From: Calamus simplicifolius
Lineage: Eukaryota > Streptophyta > Magnoliopsida > Arecales > Arecaceae
NCBI GenBank assembly: GCA_900491605.1
Contig: UESW01005002.1
Coordinates: 442,405 to 506,404, forward strand
Reading direction: 5' to 3'
Length of the DNA stretch: 64,000 bases
The notes under the pieces: generated by a model
Database searches by the model: none
What the model was told of the DNA's origin: nothing
The model's input: the letters and a program-made list of their open reading frames with translations, nothing else
In this document: piece after piece, positions 1-11,719 of the stretch
Numbering within the stretch: the first letter of the stretch is position 1
Layout: each line of letters opens with the position of its first letter
Made by a program: the position numbers and the translations under genes

Positions 1-2022
1 AAGCAACTCACGAAAAGCTATAGGTAATAACCGTTGCATGAAAACATGGCAGTCGTGACTCTTCATGCCGAACAACTTGAGCTTATGCATGTCCACACAC
101 CTACCGATATTTGAGGCATAACCATCTGGAAATTTTAACCCTCTAAGCCAGTTACATAAAACTTCTCGTGAATTTCTGTCAAGAGTGTAACATGCTTTAG
201 GATAGGTCCCATCGGCACTCCTTCTCAAATCACCTCTTCTGCAGTACTGATTAAGTTCTTCTCTTGACTTTGCAGTATCTTTTGTTTTTCCCGGGATGTT
301 TAGCACCGTGTTAAATATGTTATCAAAGAAATTTTTCTCGATATGCATAACATCCAAGTTGTGCCGGATGAGATTTGTGCTCCAATAAGGCAAATCCCAA
401 AATATACTTCGCTTCTTCCAGTTATGTTCTTTACATATACGGCCATTTATTCTATCTGCATCCGGTTCCCATGCATACATCAACCCCAAATGCTCTATAG
501 AATCAAATATCCGTGCCGGACCTAACCGGTTCGGCGAATTTTGTGACTGCTTTGTTCTTCCGGAAGGCGATCAAGTTACGCCTGTAAGGATGATTTGGGG
601 GCAAGAACTTCCTATGGTTATCAAACCATGACTGCTTACCACTCTTCTGCAATGTAAATGCATCCGAATCATACATGCAATGAGGGCATGCCAGACGTCC
701 AGCAGTGCTCCAACCAGACAACATTGCATATGCCGGAAAATCACTTATTGTCCACATCAAAGCAGCTCTCATTAAGAAATTCTGTTTCATAGAAATGTCG
801 TAGGCTACGACTCCTGTTTCCCACAACATTTTCAATTCGGCCACCAACGGTTGCAGAAAGACATCAATCTTTTCCTTTGGATTTGATGGTCCTGGAACCA
901 AAACGGTTAAAAACATTGCAGTATCTTTCATGCACTTCCATGGAGGAAGGTTATATACAGTCAGTATCACAGGCCAACATGAATACTGTTGCCCCGCTTG
1001 ACCAAATGGTTGGAAGCCATCGGTACAAAGACCTAATCTCACATTCCTTATATCTTCAGCGAAATCAGGATGATTTTCATTGAAATGCTTCCAAGCCTTT
1101 GAATCTGATGGATGCCGCATTTCATCCTCTTTAGATTCATGTTCGGCATGCCATCTCATATCAGCAGCTGTTGCCTCAGATCTGTATAATCTCTGCAGGC
1201 GTGGGGTAAGAGGAAAGTAATGCATCCTCTTGTAAGGCACACTTTTCCTCCTACTTGTACTGGCTCCTCCTTCGTGTTTTTGTACCTCGATTGCCCACAA
1301 ATCTTACACCATCTCAGCTCTGAGTCTTCACCCCAAAATATCATACAATTGTTCAAGCAACAATCGATCTTATTAACTGGGAGCCCAAGCCCACGCAACA
1401 ACTTCTTTGTTGCGTAAAAACTGTCTGCGGCAACATTGTCATTTGGCAAAATTTCTTTGATTAACCCAGCTACAGAATTGAATGCCTTTTCTGATAATCG
1501 ATGTTCTGCCTTAATATTCAACATTCGAGCAGCTGTAGAGAACTGGGAATGACCCTCACAACCAGGATACAATTCTTGATTTGCAGCACGCAACATATCG
1601 TAAAATTGCTGTGCATCTGGATTTGGTTCTTCCATAAATGTATTCTGATTGAATTCATTACCCGATGCATTCATCACCATTTGTTCATATGTGTTTAAAT
1701 TCACAAATGGTTCATCTACGGGAATTGACTCTTGTTGGCCTATAACAGCTGCTGGAATATCCTCTGGTTCACCATGACAGTACCAAACATAGTAATCAGG
1801 AACAAACCCCTTCTTACACAAATGCACCTTAACAGTTTCCACATCTCTGTAGGCTTTATTCTGACACCTGTGGAAGTTGCATGGGCACCTAATCCTAGGG
1901 CCATCCATCCAGTCAGGTTGGCTACATGCAAATGCGATAAATTCTTCCAATCCATTCAGAAAATCTGGATTAAGCAAGCCATCTTTTATCCTTGCATACA
2001 TCCATGAGCGAGCCCCGCTCAT
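1..2022 (-). pseudogene. TNP2-like CACTA transposase (partial, frameshifted)
   Basis: Reading leftwards from the ATG at 2022, the N-terminal ~90 residues match the transposase-associated domain (PF13963 type: RSWMYARI, then a Cys/His-rich stretch with CPCNFHRCQN). The TNP2 core (PF02992 type) follows, with HFPLTPRLQRLY, the LCTDGFQPFG block, CMYDSDAFTL and, near 340-370, the family hallmark DVMHIEKNFFDN. The protein cuts and joins CACTA ends in the nucleus. The frame changes twice, near 1235-1245 and near 530-540, and then stays open to position 1, so the gene is broken and also truncated by the window edge. The product is clear from three independent blocks; activity is unlikely. Confidence 0.9.
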
Positions 2023-2393
2023 TTTTGACCGACTTATACAAAGTCTGGTAAATCATTAAATGAAACCAAAAATAAAACTATATTAGTATTACTAAATATA
2101 TAACTAAATTATTTCTTTCACAACTAAGGTTAATAACAACCATTTAAATCATTTATAAGTAAACCAATTTTTTTTAGGCAACTAAGGTCCCTACCATGCA
2201 AGGGCGAGCCACGGCTACGATCCTTGGCGTGCTAGCAAGGACCGATGCATAGGTTCATGGCTAATGGAGGGCTTGAGTTTGGGTCGGGCCGCAAGGCGGT
2301 CCGTTTAATCATGAGACTTCACAAGCATTCAAGTGTCTTAAATTAATTCTACCTTCACTCCATGTCTATAAGGTAAGGCCCTATCTCATTCAA

Positions 2394-2588
2394 GAATATT
2401 TTTTGTGATATGTTATTCTGCTATTAATTATCATCGATCGGTTACATTGAAATTTCGGCAGCATTTCCCCATATGTTCTCCTAAATGTGTGGTATATAAG
2501 CCACACTAGGAGAACGTATGAGCAAATACAAACCGAAATCTCACCCAACGATGATTAATAGCAGACTAACATATCGCAAAAAATATTC
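2394..2588. mobile_element. Foldback MITE-like hairpin, 195 bp
   Basis: Two imperfectly complementary arms of about 95 bp face each other around a short loop TATATAAG near 2493-2499. The outer ends are GAATATTTTTTG and CAAAAAATATTC. The trinucleotide CAA flanks both ends (2391-2393 and 2589-2591), consistent with a 3-bp TSD. There is no ORF. It lies inside the CACTA element upstream of the transposase start, so it could be a nested MITE or part of the element's leader. Confidence 0.6.
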
Positions 2589-2608
2589 CAAACTGTCCAC
2601 CAGGACAA

Positions 2609-2646
2609 TTTGAGAATTTGCAAGACTAAGCTTACAAATTCTCAAA
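2609..2646. repeat. 12-bp stem inverted repeat
   Basis: TTTGAGAATTTG at 2609-2620 and its exact complement CAAATTCTCAAA at 2635-2646 are separated by 14 bases. It follows the foldback at 2394-2588 and could form a stem-loop in the transposase leader. There is no further functional evidence. Confidence 0.6.
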
Positions 2647-2649
2647 CGG

Positions 2650-3425
2650 GTCTAAAGGTTATAATGCTGTGATTAATAGTATGGAAGTCCGAAGACAATC
2701 GAACTTATGCTTGTTATTCTTAACTTCTTGTCAATTATATATATAGTAATATATATAGTCACTGACTTCTTAAGATTATTGTGTCGAATACAAATGTTTG
2801 TGAAGACTAAAATATAAATCATTGAAACTACTAATTTGTTGCTGAAATTAAATAATAATACAATAAGACTTTCTATCTAGCATTACATAATTTAATGCAT
2901 CATTCAGTTTGCAGCAGAATGTAAATAATCAAGACATAACAATTGTAAATAACTACAAATGCACAAATATTATTGCATAAACATTCTGCTTAAATTAATT
3001 ATTACATAAATATTACAAATTAAATAATAATACAACAAGACTTTCTATCTAGCATTACAAATATTATTGCATAATCAAGACATAACAATCAATCTATCCA
3101 AAGAGCTTCGACTAATGACATAAATTAATTAATTTATAACTAATCTAATAAAAAATTAGATTAGTGGTCACATTTTTTTAATATTTATCATCTACATTTT
3201 TAGTTAATTTTTTTTCATGAGTGTTAAAAAAAAATTTTTGAAGGGGCCGGAGGGTCGGGAAAACCCCCTAACTGTTACTTTTTTTAAAAAAAATTAAGTT
3301 GCCCATGTTTTAAAAATATATTTATAATTTATATTTATCATCAAATTATTTGAAAATATTTTTAAAATAATAAAATATGATAGAATCTAATTTTTTTTGT
3401 AAATTTTTTTTTTGAGTGTTAAAAA
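2650..3425. other. AT-rich CACTA interior without a recognisable gene
   Basis: The stretch is very AT-rich, with short direct repeats (for example CTTTCTATCTAGCATTACA at about 2868 and 3042). I see no coding signal on either strand. It probably belongs to the untranslated 5' part of the CACTA element. Confidence 0.5.
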
Positions 3426-3429
3426 TTGA

Positions 3430-3926
3430 AGGGGCCGGGGGTGGGGGAAAAGCCCCCTAGCTGTTACCAAATTTTTTTTTTAATTGAAGGGGCCGGAGAA
3501 GAAAAAATGGGGGGGGGGGGGGTTTCCCCACCCCCCTGTTACCAATTTTTTTTTTTTTTTTTTTGACTATGGCCTGGCCACCGTGGCCAGGCCACTGCCG
3601 GCCACGGCAGCGACCGTGGCCGGAGAAGACAAAATGGGGGGGGTTTCCCCACCCCCCTGTTACCATTTTTTTTTTTTTGACTGTGGCCTAGCCACCGTGG
3701 CCAGAGCACTGCCGGCGGCAAAGGCCGTGGCCGGCTTCTCCAACCGCGGCCACGGCCGTGGCCGAAGAAGACAAAATGGGGGGGGGGTTCCCCACCCCCC
3801 TGTTACCATTTTTTTTTTTGACTGTGGCCTGGCCACTGTGGCCAGGCCACTGCCGGCCACGGTAGTGGCCGTGGCCGGAGAAGACAAAATGGGGGGGGGG
3901 GGGGGTTTCCCCACCCCCCCTGTTAC

Positions 3927-3968
<42 letters not shown>

Positions 3969-4060
3969 ACTATGGCCTGGCCACCGTGGCCAGGCCACTG
4001 CCGGCCATGGCAGCTGCCGTGGCCGGAGAAGACGGCCATGGTCTTGGCCGTGGCCGAAGA
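3430..4060. repeat. GC-rich tandem repeat, ~130-bp unit, hairpin-forming
   Basis: Four to five units each contain a G-run/C-run (GGGG...TTTCCCCACCCCCC), a T-tract, and the palindrome CCTGGCCACCGTGGCCAGG (9-bp stem, one-base loop), followed by CCGGCCACGG pairing with CCGTGGCCGG. A (TA)n run sits at about 3929-3966. Long reading frames across it are by-products of the repeat. Confidence 0.8.
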
Positions 4061-4264
4061 AAAATTATTAAAATTTTTTTTTAAAGAGGGTGGGGGGCTT
4101 ACCTCGGTTGAGAGGAGACACCGGAGTTGGAGGAGACCGTCGGGGAGCCGGAGCACCAGAGGGGGGGAGCCGGAGCAGCGGACGGTGGCAGCTGGATTTT
4201 TTTGGGGGAGGGCGGCGGCTAGGTAAAGATGGGGAAGAAGAAGAGAAAGCCGGCCGAATGTATA

Positions 4265-5480
4265 TATGAGTGATTAGCGACGTAATTTATTGCGTCTCAC
4301 AATTTTTTTTAAATTTATTATGTATTAGCGACGCAACAATGCGTCGCTAATCCATCGTTAATATTGCCTTATTATATTTTTATGAAAAAGGTTGCGATGC
4401 AATTAATTGCGTCGCTAATGCGTCGCTAACTTGGTGCCAATATCCGGCAGAAAAATTATTTTTATTTTCTAGAAATTGCGTCGCTAAGGCATTGCAATAT
4501 TTGTTTAATATTTTTAAATGATTAAATTAATAATTTATGACAATAATTGCGACGCATACAGTGCGTCGCAAAATTTTTGTAACTATTTCATTACATATAT
4601 TTATCCAAAAACATTGCGACGCAACTAATGCGTCACAATATTATATATATTTTATTTATTTTTTTAAATATTTATAAATGATAAAAATTAAATTTATGAT
4701 AATAATTGCGATACACAAATTGCGTCACAATATTTTTTTTATACTTTTTCATTACATATATTTATAGAAAAAATATTGCGACGCAACTTATGCATCGCAA
4801 TATTATATTTCTTTTATTTATTAATACTGATAAAAATTATATGTACTAAAAATAATTGCGATGCATACATTGCATCGCAATATTTATTTATTTTTTCTTC
4901 AAAAATGCATCGCTACGGCGTCGCAATAATTTTTTAATATTTATAAATGATAATATATAATTTATGATAATAATTGCGACGCACAAATTGCGTCGCAATA
5001 TTTTTTAATACTTTTTTATTACATATATTTATAGAAAAATATTGCGATGCAACTTATGCATCGTAATATTATATTTCTTTTATTTATTAATACTGATAAA
5101 AATTATATTTACTAAAAATAATTACGATGCATACATTGCGTCGCAATATTTATTTATTTTTTCTTTAAAAATACGTCACTACGGCGTCGCAATAATTTTT
5201 TAATATTTATAAATGATATATATATAATTTATGATAATAATTGCGACGCATAAATTACGTCGCAATATTTTTTTAATACTTTTTTATTACATATATTTAT
5301 AGAAAAAATATTGCGATGCAACTAATGCATCGCAATATTATATTTCTTTTATTTATTATTACTGATAAAAATTATATTTACTAAAAATAATTGCGACGCA
5401 TATATTGCGTCGCAATATTTGTTTATTTTTTTCTTCGAAAATGCATCGCTACGGCATCGCAATATTTGTTTAATAATTTT
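4265..5480. repeat. CACTA subterminal foldback array (inner block)
   Basis: Roughly a dozen inverted repeats such as TTGCGACGCA...TGCGTCGCAA are separated by AT-rich spacers. Stems of up to 10 bp recur every ~100 bases, and larger units of ~240 bp repeat with A/T spacers. CACTA transposases bind subterminal repeats of this kind (family knowledge). The block is the same type as 7740-9095, from which it is separated by the CGATCG-rich array. Confidence 0.85.
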
Positions 5481-5519
5481 TTTAAACTTTTTCATTACTT
5501 TTTTTTTAATAATTATAAA

Positions 5520-7725
5520 CGATCCAACGATTGCGATCGATCCAAGCCATGATCGATCTCGGTCGGCGAAGATCCGATGGTTGCGATCGATCGAAGCCAT
5601 GATCGATCCCGGTCGGTGATGATCCGACGGTTGCGATCGATCCAAGCTCTGATCCCGATCGGCCATGACCGATCCCATACCGATGCGATAGGTCCGAGAT
5701 CGCTGACGATTCGACGGTTGCGATCGATCCAAGCCCTGATCCCGATCGGCCACGACCGATCTCAGACCGTGGCGATTGGTCCGATCGGCGATGATCCGAC
5801 GATTGCGATCGATCCAAGCCCTGATCTCGATCATCCACGATCGATCTTGGACCGTGGCGATCAGACCGATCGGCGTCGATCGGACCATTGCCATCGAACC
5901 CAGCCCTGATCCTGATCCGCCACGATCGATCTTGGACCACGGTGATCGATCCGATCGGCGACGATCCGACAATTACGATCGATCCAAGCCCTGATCTCGA
6001 TCAGCCATGACCGATCTCGGACCATGGCGATCGGTCCGATCGGCGACGATTCGATGGTTGCGATTGATCCAAGCCCTGATCCCGATCGTCCACGACCGAT
6101 CTAGGACCGTGGCGATCGGACCGATCGGCATCAATCCGATGGTTGCCATCGATTGAAGCCCTGATCGATCCTGGTCGGCGATGAACGATCTCGGACCGTC
6201 GCGATCGATCCGATAGGCGACAATCTGACGGTTGCGATCGATCCAAGCCGTGATCCCGATCGGCCCCGACCGATCTCGGACCGTTGCAATCCGTCCGAGA
6301 TCGGTGACGATCCGACGGTTGCGATCGATCGAAGCCATGATCCCGATCGGCCACGACCGATCTCGGACCGTGGCGATCGGTTCGATCGGCGACGATCCGA
6401 CGGTTGCGATCGATCCAAGCCCTGATTCCGATCGGCCATGACCGATCCCATACTGATGCGATTGGTCCGAGATCGCTGATAATCCGACGGTTGCGATCGA
6501 TCCAAGCCCTGATCCCGATCAGTCACGACCGATCTCGAACCATGGCGATCGATCGGATCGGCGACGATTCGACGGTTACGATCGATCCAAGCCCTGATCC
6601 CGATCGTCCATGACCAATCTAGGACCGTGGTGATCGGACTGATCGGTGTCAATCCGACGGTTGCCATCGATCCAAGCCCTGATCGATCCCGGTCGGTAAT
6701 GAATGATCTCAGACCATCGCGATCGATCCGATATGTGACAATCCGACGGTTGCGATCGATCCAAGCCGTGATCCTGATCGGCCACGACCGATCTCGGACC
6801 GTTGCAATCCGTCCGAGATCGGCGACGATCCGACGGTTGCGATCGATCGAAGCCATGATCTCAATCGGCCACGACCGATCTCGAACCGTGGCGATCGGTC
6901 CGATTGGCGACGATCCGACGGTTGCGATCGATCCAAGCCCTGATCCCGATCGGCCATGTCCGATCCCATACCGATGCGATCGGTCCGAGATCGCTGATGA
7001 TCCGACGGTTGCGATCGATCCAAGCCCTGATCCCGATCGGCCACGACCGATCTCGGACCGTGGCGATCGGTCCGATCGGCGATGATTCGACGGTTGCGAT
7101 CGATCCAAGCCCTGATCCTGATCGGCCATGATCGATCTCGGACCGTTGCAATCCGTCCGAGATCGGTGACGATCCGATGGTTGCGATCGATCGAAGCCAT
7201 GATCTCGATTGGCCACGACCGATCTCAGACCGTGGCGATCGGTCTGATCGGCGATGATCCGACGGTTGCGATCGATCCAAGCCCCGATCCTGATCGGCCA
7301 TGACCGATCCTGGATCGTCAGCGATCGGTCCGAGATCGCTGATGATTCGACTGTTGCGATCGATCCAAGCCCTGATCCCGATCGGCCACGACCGATCCCG
7401 AACCGTTGCGATCTGTACAAGCCCTGATCCCGATCGGCCACGACCGATCCCGAACCGTTGCGATCTGTCCGAGATCGCTGACGATCCGACAGTTATGATC
7501 GATCCAATCCCTGATCCCGATCGGCCATGACCGATCTTGGACCATGGCGATCTGTCCAATTGCTGATGATCCGATGGTTGCGATCGATCCAAGCCGTGAT
7601 CCCGATCGCCCACGATCGATCTCGGACCGTGGCGATTGGTCCGATCAGCGACGATCTGACGGTTGCGATCGATCCAAGCCCTGATTCCGATCGGCCACGA
7701 TCAATTTTGGACCGATCGCTTTTTA
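5520..7725. repeat. Tandem repeat, ~86-bp monomer, with six-monomer higher-order unit
   Basis: About 25 monomers start with variants of GGTTGCGATCGATCCAAGCC. Monomers starting at about 6145, 6232, 6318, 6406, 6493 and 6579 are distinguishable, and the series recurs starting at 6662, 6747, 6837, 6923 and 7010, giving a ~517-bp higher-order period. Near 7096-7356 a shortened four-monomer version appears. The array is CpG-rich and self-complementary (for example CGATCGGTCCGATCG). The several long reading frames here on both strands are repeat artefacts. Confidence 0.85.
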
Positions 7726-7739
7726 ACATAATTAATTTT

Positions 7740-9095
7740 TTAAAAACATTGCGACGCAAAGGGTTGCGTCGTATTTTTTTAATATGATAATTCTATATAT
7801 AAAAATTAATTTTATTTATAATAATTATGATGCAACAAGTGCGTCGCTAAATTAAAACATAATTTTTTTAATTTTTTAGTTTATTGCGTCGCTAATGCGT
7901 AGCTATTTAACATAATTAATTTTTTAAAAACATTGCGACGCACTGTGTTGCATCGCAATTATTTTTTCTCATATTTATACTTTATAAAAATTAATTTTAT
8001 TTAAAGTATTTGCGATGCAATTAGTGCGTTACTAAATTAAAAATAATTTTTCAAATTTTTTGGTTTATTGGGTCGCTAATGCATCACTATTTAATATATT
8101 TAATTTTTTTAAAAAATATTACGACGCATTGAGTTGCATTGCAATATTTTTTTTCTAATATTTATACTTTATAAAATTTAATTTCATTTAAATTATTTGC
8201 GACGCAATTGGTGCGTCGCTAAATTAAAAATAATTTTTCTAATTTTCTGGTTTATTGCGTCGCTAATGCGTCGCTATTTAATATATTTAATTTTTTAAAA
8301 ATATTGCAACGCACTGAGTTGCGTCGCAATATTTTTTTTAAATATTATAATTTATAAAATTTAATTTTATTTAAATTATTTGCGACGCAATTGGTGCGTC
8401 GCTAAATTAAAAATAATTTTTTTAATTTCTAGGTTTATTACGTCGCTAATGTGTCACTATTTAATATATTTAATTTTTTAAAAATATTGCGACGCATTGA
8501 GTTACGTCGTAATATTTTTTTCTAATATTTATAATTTATAAAATTTAATTTTATTTAAATTATTTACGATGCAATTGGTGTGTCGCTAAATTGAAAATAA
8601 TTTTTTTAATTTTTTGGTTTATTGCGTCGCTAATGCGTCACTATTTAACATATTTAATTCTTTTAAAAACATTGCGACGCACTGAGTTGCATCGCAATAT
8701 TTTTTTTATATATTTATAATTTATAAAATTTAATTTCATTTAAATTATTTGCGATGCAATTGGTGCGTCGCTAAATTAAAAATAATTTTTTTAATTTTCT
8801 GGTTTATTGTATCGCTAATGCGTCGCTATTAAACATATTTAATTCTTTTAAAAATATTGCGACGCACTGAGTTGCATCGCAATATTTTTTTTTGATATTT
8901 ATATTTTATAAAAAATTAATTTAAAAATATTGCGACGCATTATTTGCATCGCTAAATAAAAAAAATAATTTTTTTTGATTTTCTGATTTATTAAGTCGCT
9001 AATGCGTCGCAATATTTTGTTGTCACAGAGGCGTCGCAAAGTGGTCGCAATTTAGCAACGCATAATTGCGTCGCTAAATTTGCGTCGCTATTTCA
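7740..9095. repeat. CACTA subterminal foldback array (terminal block)
   Basis: Units of ~195 bp repeat motifs such as ATTGCGACGCACTGAGTTGC, TTTGCGACGCAATTGGTGCG and TTATTGCGTCGCTAATGCG with AT-rich spacers. Motif orientation alternates, so adjacent copies can pair. The block runs directly into the terminal inverted repeat at 9094. Confidence 0.85.
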
Positions 9096-9111
9096 GTTTT
9101 TTCTTGTAGTG
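9094..9111 (-). repeat. CACTA terminal inverted repeat
   Basis: The plus strand reads CAGTTTTTTCTTGTAGTG, whose complement starts with CACTACAAG, the standard CACTA end. It abuts coding-like sequence of a FAR1-like gene. Confidence 0.9.
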
Positions 9112-9118
9112 GTATGCC

Positions 9119-9757
9119 TTGTTGGTTCTTCATCAAAGCGATGTATTTTGTTTACCAGATAAATACTTCTTGAAGAGATGGTGCAAGGACATGAAATACC
9201 AATTCGATGATTTCGACTACAATACTGAAGGTTGTGATAAAAGCACATGAAAATTACGGTAAGCGACAATTTTTTATTTGAAATGTCTTAATATATGTTT
9301 TCGATAACATTATGTTATTGATTGTAGATATAGTTTGCTGAGTCATTGGATGCTGAAGCTTGCAGAGATAGCCTTCATGTCTGAAGATCATTTAATTTAG
9401 TGATGGATGGTCTAACACCTATATGCAAAATTGTCGTGGATGCTAACTGTGCAGCTAAGCCAGGTACAGAGCTTGTAATTCAAGATCCTTAGCAAATTAG
9501 GACGAAAGGTCGCCCAAGAGAGAACAGATTAAAGAGTGGAGTCGAGAAGAAGTCAAAAAGATCAAGAAAAATATCTGGTCAAGGCAACCGTTGACGCTCC
9601 ACCAATGCAAAATGAAGTAAGAAGAGCTGCTTCAAGCAACAGGCAGACTTGTATGCAGTCAATTAACACCGAAGAGAACATGAAAAGAATTGTACCACCT
9701 TCCGAAACTTTGATGGACGAGTTTGATGCTTATATATTGAGTCAACTAACACAGTAG
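9119..9757 (+). pseudogene. FAR1/FHY3-related (MULE-derived) protein, C-terminal fragment
   Basis: The first segment encodes PDKYFLKRWCKDMKY, typical of the region after the MULE transposase core of FAR1-like proteins. An intron with GT...AG borders fits 9259-9327: joining it restores the family block RYSLLSHWMLKLAEIAF. The C-terminal IRTKGRPRENRLKS is the conserved FAR1 basic motif. Damage includes an in-frame TGA just before the intron, a frameshift near 9395 and a TAG near 9490. FAR1 proteins are nuclear transcription factors derived from transposase. The CACTA terminus adjoins the 5' side, so the transposon probably landed in this already decaying or now disrupted gene. Confidence 0.75.
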
Positions 9758-9769
9758 CACATATAAAAC

Positions 9770-11715
9770 ACGGGTGTCGTAACTTTGTAACTAGGGTGTC
9801 TTGGTCACAAATGAAGTGCTTTGTAACTAGGGTGTCTTTTTCAGCCAAATGAAGTGCTCATCTCGTCTGTCAAGAGGATTTGATATTTTACGAATACGCT
9901 TGCACTGTTACGACACCTCAGCTCTCGCCTAACGACACCCTCACTTTAAAGCGACGATACCCCTGTTCTCACGAAAGGACACCAATTTTTTAGCGCGATG
10001 ACACCCCAGCTCTGGGCTAACGACACCCTAGCTTTAGCTCGACGACACCCTAGCTCTGAGCTAACGATACCCTAGCTTTAGCTCAACGATACCCGAAAGG
10101 CAAAAATCCTATGACACCTGTTCTCACGAAAGGACACCAATGCTTTTAGCACGATGACACCCCAGCTCTGGGCTAACGATACCCTAGCTTTAGCTCGACG
10201 ACACCTGAAAAAAAAAATCCTACGACACCCCTGTTCTCACGAAAGGATACCAATGCTTTTAGCGCAACGACACCCCAACTCTGGGCTAACGATACCCTAG
10301 CTTTAGCTCGACGACACCCGAAAGGCAAAAATCTTACGACACCCCTGTTCTCACGAAAGGACACTAATACTTTTAGCACAATGACACCCCAACTCTGGGC
10401 TAACGACACCCTAGCTTTAGCTCGACGACACCCGAAAGGCAAAAATCCTATGACACCCCTGTTCTTATGAAAGGATACCAATGCTTTTAGCGCGACGACA
10501 CCCCAGCTCTGGGCTAACGATACCCTAGCTTTAGCTCGACGACACCCGAAAGACAAAAATCCTACGACACCGCTGTTCTCACGAAAGGACACCAATGCTT
10601 TTAGCGCAACAACATCCCAGCTTTGGGCTAACGACACCCTAGCTTTAGCTCGATGACACCCGAAAGGAAAAAATCCTACGATACCCCTGTTCTCATGAAA
10701 GGACACCAATGCTTTTAGCGCGATGACACCCCAGCTCTGGGCTAATGACACCCTAGCTTTAGCTCGACGACACCTGAAAGGCAAAAATCCTACGACACCC
10801 CTGTTCTCACGAAAGGATACCAATGCTTTTAGCGCGATGACACCCCAGCTCTGGGCTAACGACACCATAGCTTTAGCTCGACGACACCCGAAAGGCAAAA
10901 ATCCTACGACACCCCTGTTCTCACGAAAGGACACCAATGCTTTTAGCGCGACGACATCCCAGCTCTGGGCTAACGACACCCTAGCTTTAGCTCGACGACA
11001 CCCAAAAGGCAAAAATCTTACGACACCCCTGTTCTCACGAAAGGACATCAATGCTTTTAGCGCGATGACACCCCAGCTCTGGGCTAACGACACCCTACTT
11101 TTAGCTCGACGATACCCGAAAGGCAAAAATCCTACGACACCCCTGTTCTTATGAAAGGACACCAATGCTTTTAGCACGACGACATCCCAGCTCTGGGCTA
11201 ACGACACCCTAGCTTTAGCTCGACGACACCCGCAAGGCAAAAATCCTACGATACCCCTATTCTCACGAAAGGACATCAATGCTTTTAGCGCGACGACACC
11301 CCAGCTCTGGGCTAATGACACCCTAGCTTTAGCTCGACGACACCCGAAAGGCAAAAATCCTATGACACCCCTGTTCTCACGAAAGGACACCATGCTTTTA
11401 GTGCGACGACACCCCAGCTCTGGGCTAACGACACCCTAGCTTTAGCTCGACGACACCCGAAAGGCAAAAATCCTACGACACCCCTATTCTCACGAAAGGA
11501 CACCAATGCTTTTAGCGTGATGACATCCCAGCTCTGGGCTAACGACACCCTAGCTTTAGCTCGATGACACCCGAAAGGCAAAAATCTTACGACACCCCTG
11601 TTCTCACGAAAGGACACCAATGCTTTTAGCGCGACGACACCCCAGCTCTGGGCTAACGACACCCTAGCTTTAGCTCGACGATACTCGAAAGGCAAAAATC
11701 CTACAATACCCCTGT
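9770..11715. repeat. Tandem array, 117-bp unit, about 15 copies
   Basis: After a few dispersed GGGTGTCGTAA motifs (9770-9850), units from about 9985 carry CCCAGCTCTGGGCTAACG, ACCCTAGCTTTAGCTCGACG, AAGGCAAAAATCC and CTGTTCTCACGAAAGGACAC. The CCCAG-CT-CTGGG hairpin recurs each unit. The unit is a multiple of three, so the minus strand stays open for over 400 codons (39-residue repeats). Differences between units are mainly CpG transitions, including non-synonymous ones, so I treat it as non-coding. It neighbours a Tat-type antisense ORF and probably belongs to the 3' region of a Tat element remnant. Confidence 0.8.
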
Positions 11716-11719
11716 TCTT

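Larger units (their letters stand above)
1..9111 (-). mobile_element. CACTA (En/Spm) DNA transposon, right-hand (5') part
   Basis: The right end carries an 18-bp terminal inverted repeat that reads CACTACAAGAAAAAACTG on the minus strand (9094-9111), the classic CACTA terminus. Inside it are dense subterminal foldbacks built on GCGACGCAA and its complement, then, reading leftwards, tandem repeats and a TNP2-type transposase on the minus strand (1-2022). The transposase orientation makes 9111 the 5' end. The other terminus lies before position 1, so the element is partial here and the 3-bp TSD (GTA after 9111) cannot be confirmed. Frameshifts in the transposase suggest it is not autonomous. Confidence 0.88.

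Noticed and set aside
5349..7787. Many long reading frames on both strands (up to 436 codons) rich in Arg/Ser/Asp
   Set aside because: They are open in several frames at once because the ~86-bp CGATCG-rich repeat lacks stop words; no conserved start, domain or codon signal.
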